Assembly: GCF_017795745.1 (NCBI RefSeq)
Contig: NZ_CP059067.1
Span: 2,790,001 to 2,854,000 of the forward strand
DNA length: 64,000 nt
Source of the DNA: Rhizobacter sp. AJA081-3
GTDB lineage: Bacteria; Pseudomonadota; Gammaproteobacteria; Burkholderiales; Burkholderiaceae_C
Reading direction: 5' to 3'
Translations under genes and position numbers: made by a program
Shown here: in pieces, positions 1 to 10,759 of the stretch
Numbering within the stretch: the stretch's first letter is position 1
How the letters are laid out: every line of letters begins with the position of its first letter
The notes under the pieces: model-generated
Told to the model about the DNA's origin: nothing
Database searches by the model: none
The model's input: the letters and a program-made list of their open reading frames with translations, nothing else

Positions 1-132
1 GAAGCGCATGCGCGGGCCGAACTCGCGCGCGAGTTGCTCGAAGGTGGGGTAGTAGGCGTCGCAGTTGCGGCACCATGCGGCGCACAGGCAGGCCACCAGC
101 CAGGGGCCGCCCTGGGCCTGCGCCGTGTTCAT
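1..132 (-). CDS. Thioredoxin-like protein, N-terminal fragment (cut by window edge)
   Basis: Reading the minus strand from an ATG at 132 gives 44 residues that run off the window start. Residues 11-24 read WLVACLCAAWCRNC, the beta strand and active-site region of a thioredoxin fold, with C21-R-N-C24 as the likely redox pair. A following tyrosine-proline pair and hydrophobic helix fit the family. No signal peptide is visible, so the protein is probably cytoplasmic. The substrate cannot be told because most of the protein lies outside the window. Confidence 0.7.
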   Translation of the reverse strand, partial: MNTAQAQGGPWLVACLCAAWCRNCDAYYPTFEQLAREFGPRMRF

Positions 133-236
133 TCGGGCACCTTCATTCGGCGCAGTGTGCCGCACCGTGCGCCGGGGTGCTTGCCTGGCTCCCGGGCGCG
201 GATGATGATGCGGCTCGACCATTCCGAGGAGACAAG

Positions 237-1025
237 ATGACGCGCAGCATGGCAACTCTCGCCACGGCCATCGTGGTGTTCGCCGCGGCGCTGTCGCCCC
301 GCGCAGAAGCCGCGGACCTTTCGGTCGAGCAGGTCACGGCCCTGCTCGCCGCGGCCAAGCCAGGGTCACCCGCCAATCTCGCCGGCAAGGACTTGTCCGA
401 CCTCGACCTCAGCCGGCTCGACTTTCGCGGCGCCGATCTGCGCGGCACCAGCTTCTTCGGCAGCCGGCTGGTCGAATCCGATCTGCGCGGCGCCAACCTC
501 GAAGGGGCCAACCTCAACGGCGCCTGGCTGATGGGCACCGACTTCACCGGCGCGCGGCTCGCCGGCGCGAGCCTGCTCTCGGTGGTGATCCTCGGCGGCA
601 CGGTCAAGAAGATGCCGGTGTTCCGCAATGCCGACCTGAGCGGCGTGAAGATGATCGCCGACCTGCCGGGTGCCGACCTGGCCGGCGCGAACTTCAGCCG
701 CGCGATGGTGGGCGTGAACATCAAGAACCAGGGCATGGGCCAGATGCGCACCGACCTCTCCAACGCCAGCCTGGCCGGCGCGACGCTGACCGGCGCCGAC
801 TTCAACCGCTCGCTGATGAACTTCTGCAACCTGCAGGGCGCCAACCTGCGCGGGGCGAACTTCTTCCGCGTCAAGCTGGTGGGTGCCGACCTCAGCGGCG
901 CCGACGTGACCGGTGCCGATTTCACCGAGGCCGACGTGAATGCCACCATCCTGCGCGGTGCCGTGGGGCTGGCCGAGGCGAAAGGCCTCGACAAGGCCGA
1001 GAACGCCGACAAGATCGTGCGCTGA
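237..1025 (+). CDS. Exported pentapeptide-repeat protein
   Basis: This is a 262-residue protein. The ATG at 237 is chosen because a GAGGAG ribosome site lies just upstream and a Sec signal peptide (about residues 1-26, ending AEA) follows at once. From about residue 40 to 240 it is mostly tandem A(D/N)LxG/A five-residue repeats, such as GADLRGTSF and GANLEGANL, which fold as a right-handed square beta-helix. One interruption near residues 115-135 and another near 165-175 break the coil. Such proteins often act by surface mimicry or as scaffolds, but no specific role can be read here. It faces away from the partial thioredoxin gene. Confidence 0.8.
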   Translation: MTRSMATLATAIVVFAAALSPRAEAADLSVEQVTALLAAAKPGSPANLAGKDLSDLDLSRLDFRGADLRGTSFFGSRLVESDLRGANLEGANLNGAWLMGTDFTGARLAGASLLSVVILGGTVKKMPVFRNADLSGVKMIADLPGADLAGANFSRAMVGVNIKNQGMGQMRTDLSNASLAGATLTGADFNRSLMNFCNLQGANLRGANFFRVKLVGADLSGADVTGADFTEADVNATILRGAVGLAEAKGLDKAENADKIVR

Positions 1026-1257
1026 GCCGCCGAAGCGAAGCGCCTCTGCAAGTGCGCAGCGCAGGCGGCTCACACTCAGGCCGACGCTGGCCAGCTTCGC
1101 AGGGCCTTCGCTGTGGCCTGAGGGCCAGTGCGGTTTCGAGCAACAAACGAAACCTGCCACCCGCCGCGATGAAGCGCGCCTGAAACGGTGCCTGCAGACA
1201 CTGACTTCACGCCACGCCCCACCGCGTGCCCTCCAGTCAGAGCCCAGGACACCGATC

Positions 1258-1602
1258 ATGAAGAGCTACCTCGCCATCGCCGCCCTCGCCATCGCCGCGG
1301 CTGCCGTCTCCACCCCCAGCCAGGCGCAGAGCTTCGTGCAGGTGAAGGAGTGGGATGTCTACGTCGACCTGCCCACGCGCTTCGCCTACGTGAAGACGCC
1401 GATGGGATGGACCTTCGTGCGCCAGCTCGACGAGGCGCAGATGGACCAGTTGCACCCGACCACGCTGACCGCGCTGCTGCCCGCCGAGCAGCCGGAGATC
1501 CACTACGCCCACCCGGCGATGGAGCTCTCGCCGCGCGTGATGGCGCTGCGCGCCGGTGGCACGCGCGTGGCCGCCAACCCGGCGGGCGCTCGCGCGCAGT
1601 GA
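1258..1602 (+). CDS. Small exported hypothetical protein
   Basis: This 114-residue protein begins with a clear Sec signal peptide (MKSYLAIAALAIAAAAVS, cleavage after about SQAQ, residue 24). The mature part has aromatic-rich stretches (VKEWDVYVDLPTRFAYV, then GWTFVRQLDEAQ) but no domain I recognise. The 230 bp between it and the pentapeptide gene hold no gene or clear signal. It converges on the chemotaxis receptor gene with only 19 bp between the stop codons. It is probably periplasmic; function unknown. Confidence 0.6.
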   Translation: MKSYLAIAALAIAAAAVSTPSQAQSFVQVKEWDVYVDLPTRFAYVKTPMGWTFVRQLDEAQMDQLHPTTLTALLPAEQPEIHYAHPAMELSPRVMALRAGGTRVAANPAGARAQ

Positions 1603-1621
1603 GCGGGCGCTGTGCGCGCGC

Positions 1622-3196
1622 TCAGGCGTGCGCCATGCCCGGCGCGAGCTTGAACACCTGCACCATCTCCGTCAGCCGAGAGGCCTGCTGCTTCAGGCTT
1701 TCGGCGGCGGCCGCGCTCTCTTCCACCAGCGCGGCGTTCTGCTGCGTCACCTGATCGAGCTGCGTCACCGCATCGTTGACCTGGCCGATGCCGCTGGTCT
1801 GCTCGAAGGCCGAGCTGCTGATCTCGCCGATGAGATCGGCCACGCGCTGAACCTGGCTGACCACGTCGGCCATCGTCGTGCCGGCGTCGGCCACGAGGTG
1901 GGCGCCGTTCTCGACCTTGGCCACGCTGTCGCCGATCAGCGCCTTGATCTCGCGGGCGGCCTCGGCGCTGCGCTGCGCGAGGCTGCGCACTTCCGACGCC
2001 ACCACCGCGAAGCCGCGGCCCTGCTCGCCGGCACGCGCCGCTTCCACCGCGGCGTTCAATGCCAGGATGTTGGTCTGGAAGGCGATGCCGTCGATCACGC
2101 CGATGATGTCGGCAATGCGCTTGGAGGCGGCGCTGATGTCGTCCATTGTCGCCACCACCTGGCCCACCACCTCGCCGCCCTTGCGCGCCACGGCGCTGGC
2201 CGAGCTGGCCATCTGGGTGGCCTGGCGCGCCGTGTCGGCGTTGTTCTTCACCGTCGAGTTCAGCTGCTCCATCGAGGCGGCCGTCTGCTGCAGGTTCGAG
2301 GCCTGCTCCTCGGTGCGCTGCGAGAGGTCGGCATTGCCGGTGGCGATCTGCGCGGAGCCGGTGGCGATGGAGTCGGACGCGGCGCGCACCTGGCCCACCA
2401 CGCGTGCCAAGCTGGCCTGCATGTCGGCCAGCGAGGCGAGCACGCTGCCCTTGGGAGCGTGCGTGGCGCCGGCCACCGGGTTCAGGTCGCCGGCGGCCAC
2501 GCGCTCGGCGGTGCGGCCGAGGTCCGCGGGCTCGGCGCCCAGGGCGCGGGTGAGGCTGCGCGTGATGCCCACGGCCAGGATCGTGGCCGCAGCGAGCGAT
2601 GCGGCGCAGAGGGCCAGCAGCAGGTTGCGGGCCGACGCGAAGTGCGCCTCGGACGCCTTCACTTCCGCGGCAGCGGCGGCATTGGCCTGGGCGATGTAGG
2701 TGTTCGCCGCCTGCAGCAGCGCGGCCAGCAGCGGGCGGCACTCGGCATTCATGCGGCCCACGGCTTCGTCGCGCTTGCCGGCGAGCGCGAGCTCCACGAT
2801 GCCCAGCGCCACCGGTCCGTACTTCGCCTCCGCTCGCTCGAGCTCGGCGAAGGACTTGCGCTCCTGCTCGGTGGCCGCGCCGGCCTTGGCCAGCGCGGCC
2901 TTCAACTTGGCAATGGTGTCCTGGAGCTTGGCGTGTGCCTGGCCGACGGCAGCCTTTTCGGCGTCGCGCTCTGCCGCGCCGACGAGCACCAGGTTGCGGG
3001 CGCCGATGGCGCGGGCGTTCGCGGCGTCGAGCACGTCATTGGCCAGCGAGATGCGGGCGGCGTCATCTTCGACATAGGTCTGGAAGTCGTTGTGGGAGGT
3101 TCCGAGTGACTTCAGCGCCAGGGCGGACACGCACATGACGACCAGCGCAAGCGCACCGAACCCGTAGCCGAGCTTGGCTTTGACGGAGAGGTTCAT
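1622..3196 (-). CDS. Methyl-accepting chemotaxis protein
   Basis: This is a 524-residue transmembrane receptor. An N-terminal membrane helix (about 10-30) is followed by a periplasmic four-helix-bundle-like sensor region, a second helix (about 190-210), a HAMP-type linker and a cytoplasmic signalling domain. The conserved hairpin tip, around [19 protein letters not shown], is intact and binds CheA/CheW. No C-terminal NWETF-type CheR tether is present; the protein ends LAPGMAHA. The ATG at 3196 is preferred to one 24 nt upstream because AAAGGA sits just before it. A FliA-like promoter overlapping a palindrome lies upstream. The ligand is unknown. Confidence 0.93.
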   Translation of the reverse strand: MNLSVKAKLGYGFGALALVVMCVSALALKSLGTSHNDFQTYVEDDAARISLANDVLDAANARAIGARNLVLVGAAERDAEKAAVGQAHAKLQDTIAKLKAALAKAGAATEQERKSFAELERAEAKYGPVALGIVELALAGKRDEAVGRMNAECRPLLAALLQAANTYIAQANAAAAAEVKASEAHFASARNLLLALCAASLAAATILAVGITRSLTRALGAEPADLGRTAERVAAGDLNPVAGATHAPKGSVLASLADMQASLARVVGQVRAASDSIATGSAQIATGNADLSQRTEEQASNLQQTAASMEQLNSTVKNNADTARQATQMASSASAVARKGGEVVGQVVATMDDISAASKRIADIIGVIDGIAFQTNILALNAAVEAARAGEQGRGFAVVASEVRSLAQRSAEAAREIKALIGDSVAKVENGAHLVADAGTTMADVVSQVQRVADLIGEISSSAFEQTSGIGQVNDAVTQLDQVTQQNAALVEESAAAAESLKQQASRLTEMVQVFKLAPGMAHA

Positions 3197-3249
3197 GATT
3201 TCCTTTGCAGTAAGAGACACACATCAATACTGCCGATGCATGGCAATCA

Positions 3250-3276
3250 CTTTCGGCCGCAGCGCACGATCATTTA
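3250..3276 (-). promoter_or_regulatory. FliA (sigma-28)-like promoter for the chemotaxis receptor
   Basis: On the minus strand TAAAT, 14 nt and GCCGAAAG match the sigma-28 pattern TAAAG-N14-GCCGATAA at four of five and six of eight positions. The -10 end lies about 50 nt before the start codon at 3196. Flagellar sigma control is usual for chemotaxis receptors. This is a motif match only. Confidence 0.45.
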
Positions 3277-3294
3277 GGTCACAAATGACCTAAA
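3273..3294. repeat. Perfect 9-bp inverted repeat, likely operator
   Basis: TTTAGGTCA and TGACCTAAA are separated by CAAA. The arms are perfect and much richer in AT than the surroundings. The left arm covers the -35 part of the FliA-like promoter of the receptor gene, a position typical for a repressor operator. No poly-T follows on either strand, so a terminator for the cbb operon (ending 3355) is less likely. Confidence 0.55.
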
Positions 3295-3354
3295 CATGTG
3301 TAACAACGTTCTGCCGCTCGGACCCCCTCCCTCAGAAGCCCAGTACGCCCGCCG

Positions 3355-4392
3355 TCAAGCGTAGAGCTTGGCCTGCGCCTCCAGCGGCACCGGCTTGATG
3401 CGCGAGGCCATGCCCGCGCAGCCGAAAGCCTGCATGCGCGCGATGCAGACGTCGCGCGCCGCGGCGGTGGCGTCCTTGAGGAACTTGCGCGGGTCGAACT
3501 CGCTGCGGTCCTTGTTCATCGCGCGGCGCATCGCGCCGGTCATCGCCAAGCGGATGTCGGTGTCGATGTTGATCTTGCGGACGCCGTGGCGGATGCCTTC
3601 CTGGATCTCCTCGACGGGCACGCCGTAGGTTTCCTTGATGTCGCCGCCGTTCTCGCGAATGATCGCCAGCCACTCCTGCGGCACCGACGAGGAGCCGTGC
3701 ATCACCAGGTGCGTGTTCGGGATCTTGGCGTGGATCTGCTTGATGCGGTCGATCGCGAGGATGTCGCCGGTGGGCTTGCGGCTGAACTTGTAGGCGCCGT
3801 GGCTGGTGCCGATGGCGATCGCCAGCGCGTCCACACCGGTCAGCCGGACGAAGTCGGCGGCCTGGTCGGGGTCGGTGAGCATCTGGTCGTGCGTGAGCGT
3901 GCCTTCGGCACCGACGCCGTCTTCCTCGCCGGCCTGGCCGGACTCGAGCGAGCCCAGGCAGCCGAGTTCGCCTTCCACCGACACGCCGATCGCATGCGCC
4001 ATCTCGCAGACGCGGCGGGTCACGTCGACGTTGTACTCGTAGCTGGCAGGCGTCTTGGCATCCTCGCGCAGCGAACCGTCCATCATCACGCTGGTGAAGC
4101 CGGAGCGGATGCTCTGGATGCACACCGAGGGGCTGGCGCCGTGGTCCTGGTGCAGCACGATCGGGATGTCGGGGTACATCTCGGCCGCGGCCTCGACCAT
4201 CTTGCGCAGGAAGGGCTCGCCGGCGTACTTGCGGGCGCCGGCGCTGGCCTGCAGGATGACCGGGCTGTCGGTCTTCTGCGCGGCCTGCATGATGGCCTGG
4301 ATCTGCTCCAGGTTGTTCACGTTGAAGGCGGGCACGCCGTAGCCGTGCTCGGCCGCGTGGTCGAGCAGCTGTCGAAGGGAGATCATCGCCAT
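3355..4392 (-). CDS. cbbA: Fructose-bisphosphate aldolase, class II
   Basis: This 345-residue enzyme joins dihydroxyacetone phosphate to glyceraldehyde 3-phosphate or erythrose 4-phosphate in the Calvin cycle. The opening [11 protein letters not shown] and the zinc-binding stretch around VLHQDHGAS are typical of the Calvin-type class II aldolases, as is the full length. It is the last gene of the cbb run, 22 bp after cbbT, so it is probably co-transcribed from the cbbL promoter. An alternative start at the second Met (AMISLRQ) would shorten it by two residues. Confidence 0.95.
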   Translation of the reverse strand: MAMISLRQLLDHAAEHGYGVPAFNVNNLEQIQAIMQAAQKTDSPVILQASAGARKYAGEPFLRKMVEAAAEMYPDIPIVLHQDHGASPSVCIQSIRSGFTSVMMDGSLREDAKTPASYEYNVDVTRRVCEMAHAIGVSVEGELGCLGSLESGQAGEEDGVGAEGTLTHDQMLTDPDQAADFVRLTGVDALAIAIGTSHGAYKFSRKPTGDILAIDRIKQIHAKIPNTHLVMHGSSSVPQEWLAIIRENGGDIKETYGVPVEEIQEGIRHGVRKINIDTDIRLAMTGAMRRAMNKDRSEFDPRKFLKDATAAARDVCIARMQAFGCAGMASRIKPVPLEAQAKLYA

Positions 4393-4414
4393 GGGTGGCT
4401 CCTGAAGTTCAAAG

Positions 4415-6460
4415 TCAATGCGAGACGAGTTCGGGCTTCGTGGCCGCGGCGACGAGCCGCGTGGCGCGCACCGCCACCATCTCGGCGGTGATGCCGAACA
4501 GGCGGAACAGGTCGCCGGCGGGGGCCGACTCGCCGAAGCGGTCCAGGCCCACCACGTCGCCGTTCTCGCCCACGTGGCGCCACCACAGGCCGGTGCTGCC
4601 GGCTTCCACCGCCAGGCGCGGCAGGTGGCGCGGGATCACCTCGGCGCGGTAGGCGTCGCTCTGGCGCTCGTAGAGGTCCAGGCAGGGCACGGAGACGACG
4701 CGCGCGGCGATGCCCTCCTCGGCCAGCAGCGTGGCGGCGGCCAGCGCCACGCCGACCTCGGAGCCGGTGGCGATCAGCACCACCTGCTCGTGGGCGGGCT
4801 TGCGCAGCACGTAGCCGCCCTTCGCAATGGCGTCGGCGCGCTCGCTGCCGTCACCAGCGTGCGGCAGGCCTTGCCGGCTGAGCGCCAGCGCGCTCGGGCC
4901 GTCGGTGCGGCGCAGCGATTCGCGCCAGGCGACGGCGGTTTCGGTGGCATCGGCCGGGCGCCAGACGTCGAGGCCGGGGATCAGCCGCAGGCTCGACACA
5001 TGCTCCACCGGCTGGTGCGTCGGGCCGTCTTCGCCCAGGCCGATGGAATCGTGCGTGAACACATGCACCACCGGCAGCTTCATCAGCGCCGACATGCGCA
5101 GCGCGTTGCGCGAGTAGTCGCTGAAGGTGAGGAAGGTGCCGCCGTAGGGGCGGAAGCCGCCGTGCAGCGACACGCCGTTCATGATCGCCGCCATGCCGAA
5201 TTCGCGCACGCCGTAGTGCACGTGGTTGCCGGTGCCGGCGCCGAGCAGCGGCTTGTGGCCCTTCCAGTCGGTGAGGTTGGAGCCGGTCAGGTCGGCCGAG
5301 CCGCCGAGCAGCTCGGGCATCGAAGGGGCCACCGCGTTGAGCAGCTCCTGCGAGGCCTTGCGCGAGGCGACGGTGGCCTTCTTGCTCTCGGTGTCAGCGA
5401 TGGCCTGCGCGAAGGCGCGCTCGGCCTTGTCGGTAGGTTGGCCGGCCGCGGCATGGCGGCGCAGCAGCTCGTGCGCGAGGTCCGGGAATGCCTCGGCGAA
5501 GGCGCCGAAGCGCAGCTGCCAGTCGCGCCGCATCGCGGTGCCGCGCTCGCGCGCCGACCAGGCCTCGCGCACCACGTCCGGGATCTCGAACGGCGGCCAG
5601 CTCCAGCCCAGCGCCTCGCGGGTGAGCTTGATTTCCTCGGCGCCGAGCGCCTCGCCGTGCGCCTTGGCGGTGCCGGCGCGGTTGGGCGAGCCGTGGCCGA
5701 TCTGCGTCTTGCAGCAGATCAGCACCGGGTGATCGGAGCTCTTGGCCGCGGCAATCGCTGCGTCGAGCGCAATGCGGTCGTGGCCGTCGACGTTGCGCAG
5801 CACCGTCCAGCCGTAGGCCTCGAAGCGCGCCGGCGTGTCGTCGCCGAACCAGCCCTTGACGTCGCCGTCGATCGAGATGCCGTTGTCGTCGTAGAAGGCG
5901 ACCAGCTTGTTCAGCCGCCAGGTGCCGGCCAGCGAGCAGGCCTCGTGGCTGATGCCCTCCATCAGGCAGCCGTCGCCGAGGAACACGTAGGTGCGGTGGT
6001 CGACCATGTTGTGGCCGGGCCGGTTGAACTCGGCGGCGAGCAGCTTCTCCGCCAGCGCCATGCCCACGGCGTTGGTGATGCCCTGGCCGAGCGGGCCGGT
6101 GGTCGTCTCGACGCCGGGCGTGAGGCCGTGCTCGGGGTGGCCCGGCGTGAGCGAGTGCAGTTGCCGGAAGCGCTTGAGCTCGCTCATCGGCAGCGCGTAG
6201 CCGCTGAGGTGCAGCAGCGCGTAGAGCAGCATCGAGCCGTGGCCGTTGCTGACGACGAAGCGGTCGCGGTCGATCCACTGCGGGTCGGCCGGGTCGTGCT
6301 TGAGGTGGTGGCGCCACAGCGCCTCGGCGATGTCGGCCATGCCCATGGGCATGCCCGGGTGGCCGGAGTTGGCGGCCTGCACGGCGTCGAAGGAGAGCAC
6401 GCGCAGGGCGTTGGCGCACAGCGTGCGCAAGGCGGTGGCGTCGAGCGTGGGGGTGGTCAT
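4415..6460 (-). CDS. cbbT: Transketolase
   Basis: This 681-residue thiamine-diphosphate enzyme moves two-carbon units between sugar phosphates in ribulose bisphosphate regeneration. The N-terminal part has the substrate-binding [11 protein letters not shown] stretch and the thiamine-diphosphate motif beginning GDGCLMEG near residue 155. The pyrimidine domain carries the [20 protein letters not shown] region with its conserved His and Glu. The length is normal for the family. It lies 16 bp downstream of cbbP and 22 bp upstream of cbbA in the cbb operon. Confidence 0.96.
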   Translation of the reverse strand: MTTPTLDATALRTLCANALRVLSFDAVQAANSGHPGMPMGMADIAEALWRHHLKHDPADPQWIDRDRFVVSNGHGSMLLYALLHLSGYALPMSELKRFRQLHSLTPGHPEHGLTPGVETTTGPLGQGITNAVGMALAEKLLAAEFNRPGHNMVDHRTYVFLGDGCLMEGISHEACSLAGTWRLNKLVAFYDDNGISIDGDVKGWFGDDTPARFEAYGWTVLRNVDGHDRIALDAAIAAAKSSDHPVLICCKTQIGHGSPNRAGTAKAHGEALGAEEIKLTREALGWSWPPFEIPDVVREAWSARERGTAMRRDWQLRFGAFAEAFPDLAHELLRRHAAAGQPTDKAERAFAQAIADTESKKATVASRKASQELLNAVAPSMPELLGGSADLTGSNLTDWKGHKPLLGAGTGNHVHYGVREFGMAAIMNGVSLHGGFRPYGGTFLTFSDYSRNALRMSALMKLPVVHVFTHDSIGLGEDGPTHQPVEHVSSLRLIPGLDVWRPADATETAVAWRESLRRTDGPSALALSRQGLPHAGDGSERADAIAKGGYVLRKPAHEQVVLIATGSEVGVALAAATLLAEEGIAARVVSVPCLDLYERQSDAYRAEVIPRHLPRLAVEAGSTGLWWRHVGENGDVVGLDRFGESAPAGDLFRLFGITAEMVAVRATRLVAAATKPELVSH

Positions 6461-6476
6461 GGTCGTGCCCTCCGCT

Positions 6477-7355
6477 TCAGTTCGCCAGGGCCTTCTTGCG
6501 GCGCTCCACCAGCCGCAGGATCATCGGCGTGAAGATCAGCTGCATGGCCAGTTCCATCTTGCCGCCGGGCACCACCAGCGTGTTGGCGCGCGACATGAAC
6601 GAGTCGTGCAGCATGCTCAGCAGATAGGGGAAGTCGAAGCCGGCCGGGTTGGCGAAGCGGATCACCACCAGGCTCTCGTCGGCCGTGGGGATGGTGCGCG
6701 CGATGAACGGATCCGAAGTGTCGACCACCGGCACGCGCTGGAAGTTGATGTGCGTGCGCGTGAACTGCGGGCAGATGTAGTGCACGTAGTCGGGCATGCG
6801 GCGCAGGATCACGTCGGTCACCGCGTCGGTGGAGTAGCCGCGCATGTTCTTGTCGCGGTGGATCTTCTGGATCCACTCGAGGTTGATGACCGGCACCACG
6901 CCGATCAGCAGGTCGGGGTAGCGCGCGATGTCGACCTTGTCGGTGGTCACGCCGCCGTGCAGGCCCTCGTAGAACATCAGCTCGCTCTTGGGCAGGTCCT
7001 GCCAGGGCGTGAAGGTGCCCGGGTCCTGCTTGAAGGGCGCGGCCTCGTTGGCGTCGTGCAGGTACTTGCGGCTCTTGCCGGTGCCGCTCTCGGCGTAGTC
7101 GCGGAACAGCGACTCGAGCTCCTCGAACAGGTTGCCCTCGTGGCCGAAGTGGCTGAAGTTGCGGTTGCCCGCGACCTCGGCCTCGGCCATCTTGGCGCGC
7201 ATGGCCAGGCGGTCGTAGCGGTGGAAGGAGTCGCCCTCGATGATGGCGGCGTCGACCTTTTCGCGGCGGAAGATGTTCTCGAAGGTGCGCGTCACCGAGG
7301 TGGTGCCGGCGCCCGACGATCCGGTGATCGCGATGATGGGGTGCTTGGCGGACAT
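6477..7355 (-). CDS. cbbP: Phosphoribulokinase
   Basis: This 292-residue kinase phosphorylates ribulose 5-phosphate to ribulose 1,5-bisphosphate, the RuBisCO substrate. The P-loop GSSGAGTTS is at residues 12-20, and the protein has the length and [10 protein letters not shown] stretch of bacterial (class I) enzymes, which are allosterically controlled by NADH and AMP in relatives. Its only known role is in the Calvin cycle, which with RuBisCO makes the pathway call firm. It lies 88 bp after cbbF, the widest gap inside the operon. Confidence 0.96.
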   Translation of the reverse strand: MSAKHPIIAITGSSGAGTTSVTRTFENIFRREKVDAAIIEGDSFHRYDRLAMRAKMAEAEVAGNRNFSHFGHEGNLFEELESLFRDYAESGTGKSRKYLHDANEAAPFKQDPGTFTPWQDLPKSELMFYEGLHGGVTTDKVDIARYPDLLIGVVPVINLEWIQKIHRDKNMRGYSTDAVTDVILRRMPDYVHYICPQFTRTHINFQRVPVVDTSDPFIARTIPTADESLVVIRFANPAGFDFPYLLSMLHDSFMSRANTLVVPGGKMELAMQLIFTPMILRLVERRKKALAN

Positions 7356-7443
7356 GGGAGTTCCCGGAAGTGAAGAAAATCGTGGCGAGCGTGCGGGTAC
7401 TCCTTGATCCCGCCCGCGTGGATGGCGCGAGCCGCTGCGGCGC

Positions 7444-8523
7444 TCAGACCGGCGTGGCGAACAGCCCCCGCTTGCCGAACAGCGGCGACTTGTAGGTGTC
7501 CTGCGGCTCTTCGTGGTGGTAGCCCTCGATGCGGGAGACCTCTTCCGACGAACCGAAGATGAAGCCGATGCGCTGGTGCAGCGATTCGGGCTGCACTTCG
7601 AGCATGCGCTTGCGGCCGGTGCTGGCCTGGCCGCCGGCCTGCTCGATCAGCATCGAGATCGGGTTGGCCTCGTAAAGCAGGCGCAGGCGGCCGTGCTTGG
7701 ACGGATCCTTGTTGTCGCGCGGGTACATGAAGACGCCGCCACGCATGAGGATGCGGTGCGTCTCGGCCACCAGCGAGGCGATCCAGCGCATGTTGAAGTC
7801 GGCGCCGCGCGGGCCGGTCTGGCCGGCCAGGCATTCGTCGACGTAGCGCTTGACGGCCGGCTCCCAGAAGCGGCTGTTCGAGGCGTTGATGGCGAACTCG
7901 CGCGTCTTCGCGGGGATCTTCAGGTTCGGGTGGCTGAGCACCCATTCGCCGAGCTGCGGGTCGAGCGTGAAGGCGTGCGTGCCGGTGCCCAGCGTGAGCA
8001 CGAGCATGGTCGCGGGGCCGTAGATCGCGTAGCCGGCGCACACCTGCTGCGTGCCGGGCTGCAGGAAGTCCTCGGGCTTGGCGTCCTGCCCCGGCGTGGC
8101 GGCGCGCAGCACCGAGAAGATGCTGCCCACCGACACGTTGACGTCGGTGTTCGAGGAGCCGTCGAGCGGGTCGAACAGCAGCAGGTACTTGCCGCGCGGA
8201 AACTCCGCGGGCAGGTGGTAGACCTCTTCCATCTCTTCCGAGACCATGCCGGAGACGATGCCGCCCCACTCGGCGGCGCGCAGGAACATCTGGTTGCTCA
8301 CCACGTCGAGCGTCTTCTGCGCCTCGCCCTGCACGTTGACGGTGTTGTCCTGCACGTGCCCGAGCATGTCGGCCAGCGCGCCGAAGGCGACCTTGCGCGA
8401 AATTGCCTTGCAGGCCAGCGACACGTCGGTGACCAGCGCGTTGAGGTCGCCGGTCGCGTCGGGGTGGCGGCGTCGTTCCTCGATGAGGAACTGGGTCAGG
8501 GTGGGTCTTCCGCCAGTGGGCAT
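7444..8523 (-). CDS. cbbF: Fructose-1,6-bisphosphatase, class I
   Basis: This 359-residue phosphatase releases phosphate from fructose 1,6-bisphosphate (and sedoheptulose 1,7-bisphosphate in many cbb versions). The metal-binding motif [10 protein letters not shown] lies near residues 120-130, and the later [10 protein letters not shown] and [10 protein letters not shown] stretches are typical of class I enzymes. It starts nine bp after the phosphoglycolate phosphatase gene ends, and precedes cbbP. Confidence 0.95.
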   Translation of the reverse strand: MPTGGRPTLTQFLIEERRRHPDATGDLNALVTDVSLACKAISRKVAFGALADMLGHVQDNTVNVQGEAQKTLDVVSNQMFLRAAEWGGIVSGMVSEEMEEVYHLPAEFPRGKYLLLFDPLDGSSNTDVNVSVGSIFSVLRAATPGQDAKPEDFLQPGTQQVCAGYAIYGPATMLVLTLGTGTHAFTLDPQLGEWVLSHPNLKIPAKTREFAINASNSRFWEPAVKRYVDECLAGQTGPRGADFNMRWIASLVAETHRILMRGGVFMYPRDNKDPSKHGRLRLLYEANPISMLIEQAGGQASTGRKRMLEVQPESLHQRIGFIFGSSEEVSRIEGYHHEEPQDTYKSPLFGKRGLFATPV

Positions 8524-8532
8524 GACGGTCTC

Positions 8533-9240
8533 CTACGAGTTGAAAAGAGGTTCGGAGGCGCCGCGCGTGGCGAGCAGCACCTGCAGCAGTTCGTCGGGGC
8601 CGGACACGCGCAGCGGGTCGAGCCAGGCGGGCAGCGCGTGGTGGCCGTAGCCCCAGGGCACGAGCACGGCGCGGCAGCCGGCAGCGTGGGCCGACTGCAT
8701 GTCGGGCGCGCTGTCGCCGACCATCAGCAGCCGCTCGGGCGAAATCGCGAGCTGAGCCGCGGCGGCCAGCAGCATGCCGGGGGCCGGCTTGCGCAGCGCG
8801 GCGGTGTCGGCGCCGAACACGGCGTCGACGAAGGGCAGCACGCCGGCCGCATCGAGCACGGCGCGCGCCAGCGGCGTGGGCTTGTTGGTCACCACCACCA
8901 TCGGCATCACGCGGTGCAGCCCGCTGACCAGATCGAGGATGCCGGGGTAGACCACACCGTGCGCCAGCGGCGCAGCCAGGGTGTCGACATCGAACCAGCG
9001 GCGCAGGCGCGCGCGCAGCTCGGCGTCGGCATCGGCGAGGCCCTGCGCGGCCAGCGCGCGGGCGATCAGCACATCGGGGCCGTCGCCGATCCAGCCGCGC
9101 ACGGCGTCGAGGTCGAAACGCTCGAGGCCAGCCTTCTTCAGCGCAGCGTTCAGGGCGTGCTGGATGTCGGGCGCGCTGTCGACCAGCGTGCCATCGAGAT
9201 CGAAGGCAACGGCCTGGACGAGGCGCAGCGATTCCTTCAC
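8533..9240 (-). CDS. cbbZ: Phosphoglycolate phosphatase (HAD family)
   Basis: This 235-residue HAD-superfamily enzyme would dephosphorylate 2-phosphoglycolate, the toxic product of the RuBisCO oxygenase reaction. Motif I is [10 protein letters not shown] near residues 13-22, motif II includes VVTNKP, and motif III/IV is [12 protein letters not shown]. The start is the GTG at 9240, which overlaps the rpe stop as GTGA; a longer reading would just continue into rpe in another frame. Placement in the cbb operon supports the glycolate role over other HAD activities. Confidence 0.92.
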   Translation of the reverse strand: MKESLRLVQAVAFDLDGTLVDSAPDIQHALNAALKKAGLERFDLDAVRGWIGDGPDVLIARALAAQGLADADAELRARLRRWFDVDTLAAPLAHGVVYPGILDLVSGLHRVMPMVVVTNKPTPLARAVLDAAGVLPFVDAVFGADTAALRKPAPGMLLAAAAQLAISPERLLMVGDSAPDMQSAHAAGCRAVLVPWGYGHHALPAWLDPLRVSGPDELLQVLLATRGASEPLFNS

Positions 9241-9956
9241 GCGGTCTCCAGGGCCAGGCTTCGCTGGCCGGCCAGCGCTTCCTCGCGGATGCCGGCGATC
9301 GCCTCGGCATAGGCCGCGGTGTTGCGCGCGCCGGTGAACACCGCCGAGCCGGCCACCATGGTGTCGGCGCCGGCCTCGGCAACGCGGCGCGCGTTGTCGC
9401 GCTTCACGCCGCCGTCGACCTCGAGCCAGATCTCGCGGCCGGTGTTCTTCATCGCGGTGTCGACGAGGCGGCGCGCCTTCTCGAGCTTGGGCAGCGTGGA
9501 CTCGATGAAGCTCTGCCCGCCGAAGCCGGGGTTCACCGACATCAGCAGCACCAGGTCGAGCTGCTCGATCACGTGGTCGAGCACGTACAGCGGCGTGGCC
9601 GGGTTGAGCACCAGCCCGGCCTTCACGCCGAACGACTTGATCAGCTGGATGGTGCGATCGACATGCTCGCTCGCCTCGGGGTGGAAGCTGATGAGGCCGG
9701 CACCGGCCTGCGCGAACATCGGGATCAGCGCGTCCACCGGCTTGACCATCAGGTGCACGTCGATCGGCACGGTGGCGTGCGGCTTGATCGCCTGGCACAC
9801 CAGCGGGCCGACGGTGAGGTTGGGCACGTAATGGTTGTCCATCACGTCGAAGTGGATCAGGTCGGCGCCGGCGGCGATCACCGCCCTGACCTCCTCGCCC
9901 AGGCGCGCGAAGTCGGCCGACAGCAGGCTGGGGGCGATGCGGATGGTGTTGTTCAT
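9237..9956 (-). CDS. cbbE: Ribulose-phosphate 3-epimerase
   Basis: This 239-residue TIM-barrel enzyme interconverts xylulose 5-phosphate and ribulose 5-phosphate. It begins [16 protein letters not shown], with the conserved [14 protein letters not shown] metal site, the DVHLMV strand, [12 protein letters not shown] and the phosphate-binding VDGGV region. The ATG at 9956 overlaps the stop of the upstream HAD gene by one base (TGATG). It belongs to the regenerative phase of the cbb operon. Confidence 0.96.
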   Translation of the reverse strand: MNNTIRIAPSLLSADFARLGEEVRAVIAAGADLIHFDVMDNHYVPNLTVGPLVCQAIKPHATVPIDVHLMVKPVDALIPMFAQAGAGLISFHPEASEHVDRTIQLIKSFGVKAGLVLNPATPLYVLDHVIEQLDLVLLMSVNPGFGGQSFIESTLPKLEKARRLVDTAMKNTGREIWLEVDGGVKRDNARRVAEAGADTMVAGSAVFTGARNTAAYAEAIAGIREEALAGQRSLALETA

Positions 9957-10759
9957 CAGGCGGCCCTCGGGGCGTACAGCGCGGCCACTTCGCAGTGCGG
10001 CCGCTGCTCGACGCGGCGCACCAGCTCGGCGTGCGTGAGCCAGGCGGCGTCTTCGAGCTGCGAACCGGGTTCGCCCGCGATCGGGTGGGCCGGGTCGCCC
10101 AGGCTGGGCAGAACCAGGTCGGCGCCGGTGAAGTCGTGCGACTCGGTCCAGTAGGTCGGCGTGATCACCGTCCACAGGCCGGCGCCCGTGGCGGCGAGCA
10201 GGCCGTTGTGCGAATCCTCCAGCGCCACCGCCTGGTCGGCATCGACGCCCAGGTGCTGCAGCGCCAGCTTGTAGATGTCGGGTGCGGGCTTCTTGGCCGG
10301 CACCTGGTCGCCGCAGGCGATGACGCTGAACATCTCCAGCCCGCGCGTGCCGAGCGTCGAGCCGAGAAGCGCATCGATGTTCGCGGCGGTGGTCGTGCTG
10401 GCGATGCCCAGGCGGCAACCCGCTGTGAGCGCCTCTTCCATCAGGCGCGCCACGCCCTCGCGCAGCGGCACCGCGCCGTCGGCGACGAAGGAACTGTAGA
10501 ACTTGGTCTTCTCGGCGTGGATGGCCGGGATCAGCTCGGTCAGGCGCTTGCGGTCGGAGGGGCTGAGCGTCTTGCTGGCCAGGTAGGCAGCGATGCGCTC
10601 CTTGCCGCCGGTGGTCTTGAGCAGCTCGCGGTAGGCGTCCTGGCTCCACTTCCAGCCGAGCTTGTAGCGCTCGAAGGCGTTGTTGAACGCCACGCGGTGC
10701 GCTTCCTCGGTGTCGGCCAGCGTGCCGTCGACGTCGAAGATCAGGGCCTGGACGCTCAT
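9956..10759 (-). CDS. cbbY: CbbY, HAD-family xylulose-1,5-bisphosphate phosphatase
   Basis: This 267-residue HAD protein starts with motif [13 protein letters not shown] (residues 8-19). It has the cap region and the later [17 protein letters not shown] motif of CbbY. In red-type systems CbbY removes xylulose 1,5-bisphosphate, a misfire product that inhibits RuBisCO. It lies directly after cbbX with a 4-nt ATGA overlap (10756-10759), the arrangement expected for a RuBisCO repair pair. Confidence 0.92.
   Translation of the reverse strand: MSVQALIFDVDGTLADTEEAHRVAFNNAFERYKLGWKWSQDAYRELLKTTGGKERIAAYLASKTLSPSDRKRLTELIPAIHAEKTKFYSSFVADGAVPLREGVARLMEEALTAGCRLGIASTTTAANIDALLGSTLGTRGLEMFSVIACGDQVPAKKPAPDIYKLALQHLGVDADQAVALEDSHNGLLAATGAGLWTVITPTYWTESHDFTGADLVLPSLGDPAHPIAGEPGSQLEDAAWLTHAELVRRVEQRPHCEVAALYAPRAA

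Noticed and set aside
1026-1257. The 232-bp gap after the pentapeptide gene as a home for a small RNA or gene
   Set aside because: No start with a ribosome site, no hairpin with T-run and no promoter pair could be supported.
4418-6532. A 704-codon open frame on the plus strand
   Set aside because: It is antisense to cbbT, has low-complexity Ala/Gly/Arg/His-rich composition, and no recognisable domain; it is a GC-rich shadow.
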